A DNA stretch of 64,000 bases from Arthrobacter sp. MYb23 (GTDB taxonomy: Bacteria; Actinomycetota; Actinomycetes; Actinomycetales; Micrococcaceae): the NCBI RefSeq assembly GCF_002979775.1, contig NZ_PCPR01000023.1, forward strand, positions 1 through 64,000. Reading direction: 5' to 3'. This document shows positions 50,387 to 57,980 of the stretch, in pieces (position 1 is the first letter of the stretch; each line of letters opens with the position of its first letter). Made by a program: the position numbers and the translations under genes. Under the pieces are notes generated by a model. The model saw only the letters and a program-made list of their open reading frames with translations. It had not been told where the DNA came from and searched no databases.

Positions 50387-52576
50387 ATGCACCCGCTCTA
50401 TCTCCGTTCCGCAGGTACCAGCCTGGTGATCAGCACCCACCGTGGAGAGGCTGAGATAACCCACTGGGGAGCCGATCTTGGAGATACCTTGCCGGACCTG
50501 GCCATTCTCAGCGAGCCCATTCCGCCGTCCTCCATCGACGCCAACGTTCCCGCGGGACTCCTCCCGCAGGCTTCTTCGTCGTGGCAGGGACGGCCGGGGC
50601 TCCGCGGCCATCGCATCACGGACGGCGTTCCCGGCTTCGATTTCTCAGTACGCCTGCGCGTGGTGAGTGCGACGACGGACGGCACCTCCGCCGTCGTGCT
50701 TCAGTCGGATCCCGACGCCGGCATCACGGTAACCAGCAACCTCACCCTGCATCCTGGCGGGCTTCTGGAATTGAGGCACACAGCAACGAACCACGGTACG
50801 TCGCCCTTCCAGGTGGATGAATTGGCAACGATGCTCCCGGTGGCTCCTGACGCCGTCGAACTTTTGGACCTGACCGGCCGCTGGTGCCGTGAGCGGCACC
50901 CACAGCGCAGGGCCATTCAGCAAGGAACCTGGGTCCGCACGGGCCGCCATGGCCGAACCGGGCATGATTCCTCGCTGCTGCTTGCCGCAGGGACTGCGGG
51001 CTTTGGGAACCGGCACGGCAAGGTGTGGGCGACGCATCTGGCCTGGAGCGGCAACCATGAGCAGTTTGCGGACAGAGTTGCCGACGGCCGCACCATTGTG
51101 GGCGGCTCCGAACTGCTCGGCCCGGCCGAAGTAATCCTGCAGCCCGGCGAAAGCTACACAACACCTGCCTTGTTTGCGGCTTACTCAGACCGTGGGTTGG
51201 ACGGGATTTCCGAGGCCTTCTACGCGTGGTTCCGTTCGCGGCCGCATCACGTAGGTGCGGTTTCCGGAAAGACCCGCCCAGTAGTCCTCAACACCTGGGA
51301 AGCGGTGTACTTCGACCACAATCTGGAGACGCTGATCGAACTGGCCGAGTCCGCTGCGGACCTTGGCGTAGAGCGTTTCGTGCTCGACGACGGCTGGTTC
51401 CGTGGGCGCCGCGACGACCACGCCGGGTTGGGCGATTGGTACGTGGACGAGACTGTATGGCCTGGCGGGCTGACTCCCTTGATTGATGCCGTGACCAGCC
51501 GTGGCATGGAGTTCGGGATATGGGTTGAGCCGGAAATGGTCAACCTGGATTCCGACATCGCCAGGGCTCACCCCGAGTGGATCGTGGGGCCCTCTGTTGC
51601 GTCCTCCAAGGACGGTGGTCGGCTGCCACTCGAGTGGCGGCAGCAACACGTGATCGACCTCGTGAATCCAGACGCGTGGCAATACATTTACCACCGCATG
51701 GACACTCTTCTGCGCGAGAACAACATCAGCTACCTCAAGTGGGACCAAAACCGCGACCTTCTGGAGCACGGGCATGCGGGCCGGGCTTCGGTGCATGAGC
51801 AAACCCTGGCCGCGTACCGGCTCTTCGATGCCCTCCGTGCGGCCCACCCCGGGGTTGAGATCGAAAGCTGCTCTTCAGGCGGCGCCCGCGTGGACCTTGG
51901 GATCCTGGAACGGACCGACCGCATCTGGGCCTCGGACTGTAACGACGCGTTGGAGCGGCAAACCATCCAGCGATGGACCGGCATGGTTGTTCCGCCGGAG
52001 CTGGTGGGCGGGCACATCGGGCCCACAACGTCGCACACCACCGGCCGGACACACGACCTCTCGTTCCGTGCCATCACCGCCCTGTTTGGCCACTTCGGCC
52101 TGGAGTGGGACGTCCGCTCCGTCACCGGAGAGGAGCGCGCAGAACTCAAGCGCTTCATCGGCCTCTACAAAGAACACCGTGGCCTCATCCACACGGGCCG
52201 AATGGTGCGGGCCGATGTGCCGGACGAGTCGCTGATGGTGCACGGCGTGGTTGCTGGCGCTGAAGGGCTCGACGGCGGCACACCAGTTGGTGCCACCGCC
52301 GCCCTTTTCGCTGTGGTGAAGACCAGAACAGGCTTTGGCGAACAACCCGGACGGGTAGCCATCCCGGGGTTGGATCCTTCGCGTTCATACCGTGTGGAGG
52401 CCATCTTCCCTGCAGCCGGGGACGCGGATTACGGGCACACGTTCATCGAGGCAAAGCCGGCGCCTTGGCTTGCGTCCGGGGCTGAAGCTACAGGGCTGTT
52501 CCTGGGAGAGGTAGGCCTGCCCATGCCGGTCCTGAACCCGGAGCACGCCATCCTGCTGCGGTTCACGGCCCTCTAA
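50387..52576 (+). CDS. GH36 alpha-galactosidase
   Basis: 729 residues, the usual length for bacterial GH36. N-terminal beta-supersandwich, then the (beta/alpha)8 barrel with LDDGWF, the catalytic nucleophile D453 in YLKWDQNRD and acid/base D517 in IWASDCNDALE. ESCSSGGARVD is the GH36 substrate loop. C-terminal beta domain to the end. No signal peptide, so it acts in the cytoplasm on imported alpha-galactosides. The ATG at 50387 follows a GAAAG. Downstream is a 32-bp repeat array. Confidence 0.94.
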   Translation: MHPLYLRSAGTSLVISTHRGEAEITHWGADLGDTLPDLAILSEPIPPSSIDANVPAGLLPQASSSWQGRPGLRGHRITDGVPGFDFSVRLRVVSATTDGTSAVVLQSDPDAGITVTSNLTLHPGGLLELRHTATNHGTSPFQVDELATMLPVAPDAVELLDLTGRWCRERHPQRRAIQQGTWVRTGRHGRTGHDSSLLLAAGTAGFGNRHGKVWATHLAWSGNHEQFADRVADGRTIVGGSELLGPAEVILQPGESYTTPALFAAYSDRGLDGISEAFYAWFRSRPHHVGAVSGKTRPVVLNTWEAVYFDHNLETLIELAESAADLGVERFVLDDGWFRGRRDDHAGLGDWYVDETVWPGGLTPLIDAVTSRGMEFGIWVEPEMVNLDSDIARAHPEWIVGPSVASSKDGGRLPLEWRQQHVIDLVNPDAWQYIYHRMDTLLRENNISYLKWDQNRDLLEHGHAGRASVHEQTLAAYRLFDALRAAHPGVEIESCSSGGARVDLGILERTDRIWASDCNDALERQTIQRWTGMVVPPELVGGHIGPTTSHTTGRTHDLSFRAITALFGHFGLEWDVRSVTGEERAELKRFIGLYKEHRGLIHTGRMVRADVPDESLMVHGVVAGAEGLDGGTPVGATAALFAVVKTRTGFGEQPGRVAIPGLDPSRSYRVEAIFPAAGDADYGHTFIEAKPAPWLASGAEATGLFLGEVGLPMPVLNPEHAILLRFTAL

Positions 52577-52684
52577 ACCTCTCTCACATCCCTCGGGCTT
52601 CAACCCAACGCTCTTCCACATCCCTCGGGCTTCCCGGGAACCCTCGCTCACTTACCGAGGCCTTCCCGGGAACCCTCTGGCACG
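52577..52684 (-). repeat. 32-bp repeat array, locus 1 (inverse orientation)
   Basis: Two full 32-bp units (52593-52624, 52625-52656) plus partial units on both sides fill the gap between the convergent alpha-galactosidase and aroQ stops. Read on the minus strand they match the unit of the array at 56198-56313 (shared AAGCCCGA and, in the second unit, GTGAGCGAG) with the same period. Copies here are diverged. Confidence 0.8.
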
Positions 52685-53149
52685 TTAGACCGCGTCGGCC
52701 AGGTAATCGATGGCCAGCTTGTAGCCGAGCACTCCCGCGCCGACGATGATCGCCGTGCACACTCCAGACAGGTAAGAGTGGTGACGGAATTCTTCACGCT
52801 GGTGAACGTTGGTGATGTGGACCTCGACGGCGGGCAGCTGCACAGCCGCCAGGGCGTCGCGAAGTGCCACGGAGGTGTGCGTATAGGCGCCGGCGTTAAT
52901 CACGATCCCGACTGCGGTGCCACGGGCGGCGTGGATGGCGTCGAGAAGATCGCCTTCGTGATTGGACTGCACGCAGTCCACGGTGAATCCGTGGGCGGCG
53001 GCCGCTGCCATGGCGAGCTGCTCGACATCGGCCAGCGTGGAAGTTCCGTACTTCTCGGGCTCGCGGGTGCCCAGCAGATTCAGGTTGGGTCCGTTGATCA
53101 CAAGGATGGTGCCGCGACCTGTTTCGGTGGCGGGGGTGGCTTCAGTCAT
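52685..53149 (-). CDS. aroQ: 3-dehydroquinate dehydratase, type II
   Basis: 154 residues, standard for the dodecameric type II enzyme. Motifs: NGPNLNLLGTREPEKYG with the catalytic Tyr in EKYG, QSNHEGDLLDAIH, INAGAYTHTS and VEVHITNVHQREEFRHHSYL with the catalytic His. It converts 3-dehydroquinate to 3-dehydroshikimate (shikimate or quinate pathway). The ATG at 53149 is used; a TTG three codons upstream has no better ribosome site. It stands alone rather than in an aro operon. Confidence 0.94.
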   Translation of the reverse strand: MTEATPATETGRGTILVINGPNLNLLGTREPEKYGTSTLADVEQLAMAAAAAHGFTVDCVQSNHEGDLLDAIHAARGTAVGIVINAGAYTHTSVALRDALAAVQLPAVEVHITNVHQREEFRHHSYLSGVCTAIIVGAGVLGYKLAIDYLADAV

Positions 53150-53196
53150 GGCTCCCAATCTATAGCGGCAGGAGGGTGTCCGGGAATCGCGCCCAA

Positions 53197-53280
53197 GAGG
53201 TGAGAGAGCATCGGCTCAAAACACTCACTATGTGAGAGCGGGTTCGCCTGAACATGCCGGAAGGTGAGGAAGGGTCCGCT
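53197..53280 (+). repeat. 32-bp repeat array, locus 2 (degenerate)
   Basis: GAGGTGAG (53197), TATGTGAG (53229) and AAGGTGAG (53261) begin exactly 32 bases apart. The first unit aligns with the array at 56198 (GTGAGAGAGC then CTCAA) with one gap. The third runs into the 3' end of the marP gene. These look like decayed copies of the same family. Confidence 0.6.
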
Positions 53281-54466
53281 ACTTTCGGGTGCACTGCCCA
53301 GCGGAAACGGGGCTGCTGAGGCCGGGAGCCTGTGCAGCCACGGGTTCCAGGTCCTCCATGGTGAGCGCGAAGCCCAATGCTGCATCAGTGGTGGTCTTGG
53401 CGAAGATCAGCCCGGCCACCTGTCCCTGCATGGTCAGCAGCGGGCCACCGGAGTTGCCCGGCTGAACATCGCCCGCCAGCCTGTAAACCTGCGCGGGCGA
53501 AGGATTGTTGCCGTAAATATCCGGAACCAGAATGGTGGAAATACCTTGGACAGTTGCCGGCTTGGATTGGAAGGGACCGCCGTGCGGGTACCCCGCAAAA
53601 GCGGCCGGACTGCCTCCGGCGAGGTCGGCGCTCAACGGCAGCGGGCTGGACTGCAGGCCATCCACGGCCAGGACGGCGATGTCCCGCTGGGAGTCGAAGT
53701 AGACCACACGGCCCGGCAGCGCGCCGCCGTCGGGAACTTCCACCACCGGCTGCGACACGCCCGCCACAACGTGGGCATTGGTGACGACTCGCCCGGGCGA
53801 GACAACAAATCCGGAACCGGTCTGGTTCTGCCCGCATTCGAACGCGGTGCCGGCGATCTTCAGGACGGAATCTGCTGCCTGGTTCAGGGCAGGGGTGTCT
53901 GTTGATTCATTGGGAACGGGCACCGGAGTGACGGGTCCGATTCCCTCGATGAGCTTGGGTATGCCGTCGCCAATCACCGTGGACCGCAGCTGGGCCATGG
54001 TGCTCTTGACGGGAGTGGGAGTCAGGTTGTCGATGTAGCGAATGACGCGGGACTCGGCCAACTGCTGCGAAACGAACGGCACACCCAGCGAACTGATGCT
54101 GAACGCCAGCATGGACATCACCAGCGCGGCGACCACCACGCTCACCACACCGCCAATCAACCGGTCCACGGCATGCAACGGCTTGATCCGCACAACGTGG
54201 CGGACTTTTCGCCCGATCATGGTGCCCAGCCCGTGCCCTAAAGCAATAAGCACGACGGCGGCACCCACCGTGGCGGTCAGCCTCCAACCGCTATCGGTCA
54301 CCCAGCCGCTGACGAGGGGAACTGCCATGAATGCCGCAATGGCACCAATGACGAATCCTGCGATTCCACCAAGTGTGACCATGAAGCCATTGCGGAGGCC
54401 ATAGATCAGGTAGGACAGGAGCATCAGAATCAATGCCAAATCCAATATCGTCAAGCCAAACACCAA
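53279..54466 (-). CDS. marP: MarP-type membrane serine protease (CvpA domain + trypsin-like domain)
   Basis: 395 residues. Residues 1-130 carry four membrane helices of a CvpA-type domain. The outer domain is a chymotrypsin-like protease with triad H232 (TNAHVV), D262 (QRDIAVL) and S339 (QPGNSGGP). C211 and C392 correspond to the redox disulfide of M. tuberculosis MarP, and spacing matches throughout. MarP protects the cell envelope under acid and oxidative stress by processing peptidoglycan hydrolases. Divergent from glxR, with 230 bases between starts. Confidence 0.93.
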   Translation of the reverse strand: MVFGLTILDLALILMLLSYLIYGLRNGFMVTLGGIAGFVIGAIAAFMAVPLVSGWVTDSGWRLTATVGAAVVLIALGHGLGTMIGRKVRHVVRIKPLHAVDRLIGGVVSVVVAALVMSMLAFSISSLGVPFVSQQLAESRVIRYIDNLTPTPVKSTMAQLRSTVIGDGIPKLIEGIGPVTPVPVPNESTDTPALNQAADSVLKIAGTAFECGQNQTGSGFVVSPGRVVTNAHVVAGVSQPVVEVPDGGALPGRVVYFDSQRDIAVLAVDGLQSSPLPLSADLAGGSPAAFAGYPHGGPFQSKPATVQGISTILVPDIYGNNPSPAQVYRLAGDVQPGNSGGPLLTMQGQVAGLIFAKTTTDAALGFALTMEDLEPVAAQAPGLSSPVSAGQCTRK

Positions 54467-54555
54467 TGCTCCTCATAGCCGGGTAGCGCCAATTCTAGAT
54501 GTCCACCCTGACAACAAACCGTTAGTCCGGTCACGGTAAGGAGCCGTTTATACCC

Positions 54556-54571
54556 TGTGAGAGGCTTCAGA
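54556..54571. promoter_or_regulatory. CRP/GlxR-type site in the glxR promoter region
   Basis: TGTGAGAGGCTTCAGA matches TGTGA-N6-TCACA at nine of ten positions, 126 bases before the glxR start and between it and marP. glxR is autoregulated in Corynebacterium, so feedback control is a natural inference. Confidence 0.5.
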
Positions 54572-54696
54572 GTGGGCCGGATGCCCCGAAAACCGCGCCA
54601 TTTCAGCGTTTCACGTGCCAAGTACGTCACAGAAGCTTAAAAATTCTGAAACAATGGCCTGAGCGCCACGACCGAAACTTATATTCAGGAGATTTC

Positions 54697-55374
54697 ATGG
54701 ACATCGAGGTATTGCGCCGCGCACCCCTCTTCGCCACCCTTGACGACGACGCATTCCGCTTGCTGACGGACGAACTCACCGAGGTGGACCTTTCACGTGG
54801 AGCTTCGGTGTTCCGCGAAGGTGACCAGGGTGACCAGCTCTACTTCATCGTTTCCGGCAAGGTAAAGCTCGGACGCACGTCCCCCGACGGCCGCGAGTCG
54901 CTCTTGGCCATTCTTGGCCCGGGTGAGCTCTTCGGCGAAATGGCGTTGTTCGATCCCAGCCCGCGTACCGCTACGGCCACGGCTGTTTCGGAAACCCGCC
55001 TGGCCGGCCTCAAGAATGAGAGCCTCAACGCGCTGCTCCGCACGCGCCCCGAGGTTTCCGCGCAGCTGCTGCAGGCTCTGGCCCGCCGTCTTCGCCGGAC
55101 CAACGACTCCCTCTCCGACCTCGTCTTCTCCGACGTCCCGGGCCGTGTTGCCAAGGCCCTCCTGGACCTGGCAGACCGCTTCGGCCGCCCGGCTACCGAC
55201 GGCGTCCTGGTTGCCCACGAGCTCACCCAGGAAGAACTGGCCCAACTGGTGGGAGCTTCCCGCGAAACTGTGAACAAGGCACTGGCCGAGTTCGTCCAGC
55301 GTGGATGGCTCCGCCTGGAAGCCCGCGCCGTGGTGATCCTGGACATGCAGCGCCTTCGCCAGCGCTCACGCTAA
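54697..55374 (+). CDS. glxR: Crp/Fnr-family global regulator, GlxR/CRP type
   Basis: 225 residues; ATG behind AGGAG. N-terminal cyclic-nucleotide domain with the phosphate-binding cassette GELFGEMALFDPSPRTATATA, long dimer helix, and C-terminal winged HTH with recognition helix ELAQLVGASRETVNKALAEF. The residues for cAMP binding (Gly-Glu, Arg-Thr-Ala) are kept. It closely resembles actinobacterial GlxR/mycobacterial Crp, a cAMP-responsive regulator of carbon, energy and growth genes. Transcription ends at a canonical terminator. Confidence 0.94.
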   Translation: MDIEVLRRAPLFATLDDDAFRLLTDELTEVDLSRGASVFREGDQGDQLYFIVSGKVKLGRTSPDGRESLLAILGPGELFGEMALFDPSPRTATATAVSETRLAGLKNESLNALLRTRPEVSAQLLQALARRLRRTNDSLSDLVFSDVPGRVAKALLDLADRFGRPATDGVLVAHELTQEELAQLVGASRETVNKALAEFVQRGWLRLEARAVVILDMQRLRQRSR

Positions 55375-55383
55375 ACAGCTACG

Positions 55384-55419
55384 AAAAGCCGCCCCGGTGT
55401 TCGCCGGGGCGGCTTTTTT
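55384..55419 (+). terminator. Canonical intrinsic terminator of glxR
   Basis: A 14-bp stem (55384-55397 with 55404-55417; AAAAGCCGCCCCGG) with a six-base loop, running straight into a T-run. It is the only textbook U-tailed terminator I find in the window. Confidence 0.95.
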
Positions 55420-55436
55420 GTTGTTGTTTGCCGGCG

Positions 55437-55606
55437 TTACCGCCCGGCCCGAACCACACCAAAGAACGTACGAATGTCGCTGGCCAGGAGCGATGGCACT
55501 TCCAAAGCGGCGAAGTGCCCTCCCTCCTCAAACCGACTCCAATGCACGATGTTTGAGTTGTCGCGCTCGGCGAAGACGCGGATCGTTTGAAAGTCGTCTT
55601 TGAACA
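55437..55606 (-). pseudogene. Epoxide hydrolase remnant (C-terminal 55 residues only)
   Basis: On the minus strand the frame ending TAA at 55437 encodes VFKDDFQTIRVFAERDN, then NIVHWSRFEEGGHFAALEVP and SLLASDIRTFFGV. This is the C-terminus of an alpha/beta-fold epoxide hydrolase, with the catalytic His in GGHFAALE. Nothing upstream continues the enzyme: homology stops near 55606, where sequence of a WYL regulator in the opposite direction begins. The N-terminal 300 or so residues are gone, so this is a deletion remnant. Confidence 0.8.
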
Positions 55607-56206
55607 CTGTCGAAGGTCGATCGCGCGCCCGAGAACAACGGGACGGATGCCGAAGATCCCGAAGTCAACCACGCGGTTATCGCCGCTATTGCGGCTGCCA
55701 TCCGCGACGTCGAGTGGTTCCGGTTCGATGACCGCGGTACGTCGCGGCTCGTGGAGCCGTATCGCCTGCTGAGCTGGCAACGGCGCTGGTACTTGGTGGG
55801 GCGAGACCCTGTCTCGGAAAAATGGGACGTCTTCCGCGCAGACTGGATAGAACCCCGGATGCCTACCCGCCGTCGCTTCTCCCCGTCACCGCTGCCAGGC
55901 GGTGACTACACCGCGTTCGCGATGCATTCGATCGCAGCCAGCGGCTGGAAAGTGCACGCTCGCCTGCGCGTTGCTGCTCCCGCGGAGGCCGTCCTGGCTC
56001 GAATCAACCACGCTGTGGGGGTGGTGGAGTCGATCTCCGATACCGAGTCCGTGCTGGTCACTGGCGCCGACAGCCTGGAGACCATCGCCGCGTATATCAG
56101 CATGCTGGGCATGGATTTCACAGTAGAGTCGCCCGCCGCCCCGATACCGCATTTGAGGCACCTTGCAGATGTCTACCTCCGAGCGACAAACGTCGACGGG
56201 AAGTGA
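55607..56206 (+). pseudogene. WYL-domain regulator remnant (5' end missing)
   Basis: An uninterrupted plus-strand frame from 55604 encodes about 200 residues of a WYL regulator: AAAIRDVEWFRFDDRG, VEPYRLLSWQRRWYLVGRDP, then the C-terminal extension to the stop at 56206. The N-terminal HTH (about 100 residues) is absent and an in-frame TGA at 55601 blocks extension. A GTG at 55751 could allow a shortened product without DNA-binding domain. Its last codons GGG AAG TGA are part of the 32-bp repeat. Confidence 0.8.
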
Positions 56207-56313
56207 GCGAGCGTCCAGCTCAAGCCCGAGGGAAGTGAGCGAGCGTCCAGCTCAAGCCCGAGGGAAGTGAGAGAGCGTCCAACTCAAGCCCGAGGGAAGT
56301 GAGCGAGCGTTGG
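56198..56313 (+). repeat. 32-bp repeat array, locus 3 (best copy)
   Basis: Units begin at 56198, 56230, 56262 and 56294 with exact 32-base period: three complete copies and a partial fourth. Unit halves read GGGAAGTGAGCGAGCG and TCCAGCTCAAGCCCGA; the third copy has a few changes. The array fills the gap between the WYL remnant and the convergent Nudix gene (stop 56320) and supplies the WYL stop codon. No spacers between units. Confidence 0.95.
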
Positions 56314-56319
56314 AGGGAC

Positions 56320-57231
56320 CTAGCGTTCGCGCTGGGGCTCTCCAGCCACAGTCCGGGCGGCTTCGACCTCGAGCATCAGGATTCCCCCCTCGTCCACCAG
56401 TTTCGCCTGGTAGACGTGAGCTTTGCGTTTGTAGCTCAGGTACGCGATGCAGCCGTTGGCGTTGGCCATCTTTTCGAGCATGATTTCCGAGCCGGGCACC
56501 AGAAGTTCGCCGAGCTTGAGGCCAACGGTGTTTTCCTGACCCACCTCGTCACCCAGTGCTGAGGTTTCACGCATGGTGATGGCCTGGGCAGCACACACCC
56601 AGCGCCCCCACACGCCTTTGCTGCCCAGAATGCTGGGCTGCTGGTTCACGGGGACAGTGGCCGCGAAGTACCGGGTGTTGAAGCGCGCATGTGCAAAGTC
56701 AGGGCTGAGCCAGTTCACCAGCGGCTTCAGGAGGTCGGTACGGAGGGACAGTCCGCGCTTGGTAAGCATCTCCGTGAAGGACTTCTCCTGGGCGGCCACT
56801 GCTTCGCGGGCGCGCATCCAGTCGATGGTGGAGTTCGCTTCAACCGTGGAGGAAGCGTCGGGGCCAGCGAGCAGGACACCCGTTTCTTCGAAGAGTTCAC
56901 GGATGGCGCCCAGCACGTGACGGCGGGCGAGCCCGACGTCGTCCGTTCCCATTTGCTCAGCCCACTGCTGGGGTGAGGGGCCCAACCAACCTACGGGGTC
57001 GTCGTCGGACGGGTCCAAAGAACCGCCGGGGAACGCAACAACGCCCAACGGCGAGGAACCTGGCCTGTAGCCAAGCCAGGTTTCCAAGCCGGTGGGCGAA
57101 TCGCGCAACAACACAACTGAGGAGGCGTAGCGGGCGGCCCTGGGGGTCCGTTCGCCAAGCTCAAGCCAGTTCCGTGCTGCCCCTTCGAGTTCCGGGGGCA
57201 GTACAAACAGACGGCGGGCAAGCTGCGGCAA
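56320..57231 (-). CDS. Nudix hydrolase with insertion in the Nudix box (NUDT19-like)
   Basis: 303 residues. The Nudix domain starts at residue 40. The box is split: VVAFPGGSLDPSD is followed by about 35 residues before HVLGAIRELFEETGVLL, which holds the REUxEE metal site. This layout recalls NUDT19-type CoA hydrolases, so a CoA or acyl-CoA substrate is plausible but not proven. A C-terminal beta domain follows. Start is a TTG at 57231, 17 bases after ridA, with AGGA further upstream. Confidence 0.85.
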   Translation of the reverse strand: MPQLARRLFVLPPELEGAARNWLELGERTPRAARYASSVVLLRDSPTGLETWLGYRPGSSPLGVVAFPGGSLDPSDDDPVGWLGPSPQQWAEQMGTDDVGLARRHVLGAIRELFEETGVLLAGPDASSTVEANSTIDWMRAREAVAAQEKSFTEMLTKRGLSLRTDLLKPLVNWLSPDFAHARFNTRYFAATVPVNQQPSILGSKGVWGRWVCAAQAITMRETSALGDEVGQENTVGLKLGELLVPGSEIMLEKMANANGCIAYLSYKRKAHVYQAKLVDEGGILMLEVEAARTVAGEPQRER

Positions 57232-57248
57232 TTGGGTGAACCGGTTCC

Positions 57249-57785
57249 TTAGCTGAATTCAGCGATGAGCTCGACTTCAACGGGAGAGTCGAGCGGCAGG
57301 ACAGAAACGCCGACGGCGGCGCGTGCGTGCTTGCCGGCGTCGCCGAATACCTGTCCGAGGAGCTCCGATGCGCCGTTGATCACGCCGGGCTGGCCGGTGA
57401 AGGTGGACTCGGAGGCTACGAAGCCCACAACCTTGACGATGCGGGTAACGCGGTCAAGATCGCCAATGACGCTCTTGACTGCAGCGAGGGCGTTGATGGC
57501 ACAGACGGCTGCGTAGCGCTTCGCGTCTTCCGGGTCAACGGTGGGTTCGTCAGAGGTGCCCAACTCACCGAGCGACACCTTGCCCGTAGCTTCGAGTTTG
57601 CCGTTAATAAATGGCAGCTGTCCGGAGGTGTAAACGTAGTTGCCGGAGACGATGGCGGGCACGTAGTCAGCCACCGGCGCGGCCACCTCGGGGAGGGTCA
57701 ATCCGAGCTCGGCCAGACGCTGCTCAACAGCAGACGTGGGGGCTCCGGATTCCGCGGCAGACGTGGTTTCTGCGGGGGTTGTCAT
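57249..57785 (-). CDS. RidA-family (YjgF/YER057c/UK114) protein
   Basis: 178 residues starting MTTPAETTSA behind GGGAGAAG. The first 20 residues are polar. The RidA fold shows VSGNYVYTSGQLPF, the subunit-interface segment AAVCAINALAAVKSVIG, and the C-terminal VEVELIAEF. The canonical Arg of imine deaminases (R105 region) is not evident, so it may belong to the Rid2-like or non-deaminating subgroup. Start lies two bases after the DUF4177 stop, so both are co-translated; the Nudix gene follows. Confidence 0.85.
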   Translation of the reverse strand: MTTPAETTSAAESGAPTSAVEQRLAELGLTLPEVAAPVADYVPAIVSGNYVYTSGQLPFINGKLEATGKVSLGELGTSDEPTVDPEDAKRYAAVCAINALAAVKSVIGDLDRVTRIVKVVGFVASESTFTGQPGVINGASELLGQVFGDAGKHARAAVGVSVLPLDSPVEVELIAEFS

Positions 57786-57787
57786 GA

Positions 57788-57943
57788 TTACTGCTTCTCC
57801 CTCTTCAGGTATGCAACAAGGCCTTTGCCATCGGGTCCACCGACGACCTGGACGAGCTCCCAGCCGTCCTCGCCCCACTGGTCCAGGATCTGCTTCGTAG
57901 CGTGGATAATGAGCGGAATCGTGGCGTACTCCCATTTGGTCAT
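57788..57943 (-). CDS. DUF4177-family small protein
   Basis: 51 residues, MTKWEYATIPL ... QILDQWGEDGWELVQVVGG, ending KREKQ. The W-E-Y start and DGWELV motif mark the small DUF4177 family, common in actinobacteria next to ridA. Function unknown. It is divergent from the PBP gene with only 37 bases between the two starts, so the promoters must overlap. I see no strong ribosome site. Confidence 0.85.
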   Translation of the reverse strand: MTKWEYATIPLIIHATKQILDQWGEDGWELVQVVGGPDGKGLVAYLKREKQ

Positions 57944-57980
57944 GACAGAAAGCCTAGCCCTTGCCGGTAAAGTGGAAAAC

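Noticed and set aside
56198..56313. CRISPR array
   Set aside because: The 32-base periodicity looked CRISPR-like, but units abut directly with no unique spacers, and no cas genes are present.
57327..57980. 218-codon N-terminal extension of the penicillin-binding protein frame
   Set aside because: It is antisense to ridA and the DUF4177 gene. The membrane helix expected at the PBP N-terminus begins right after the ATG at 57981.
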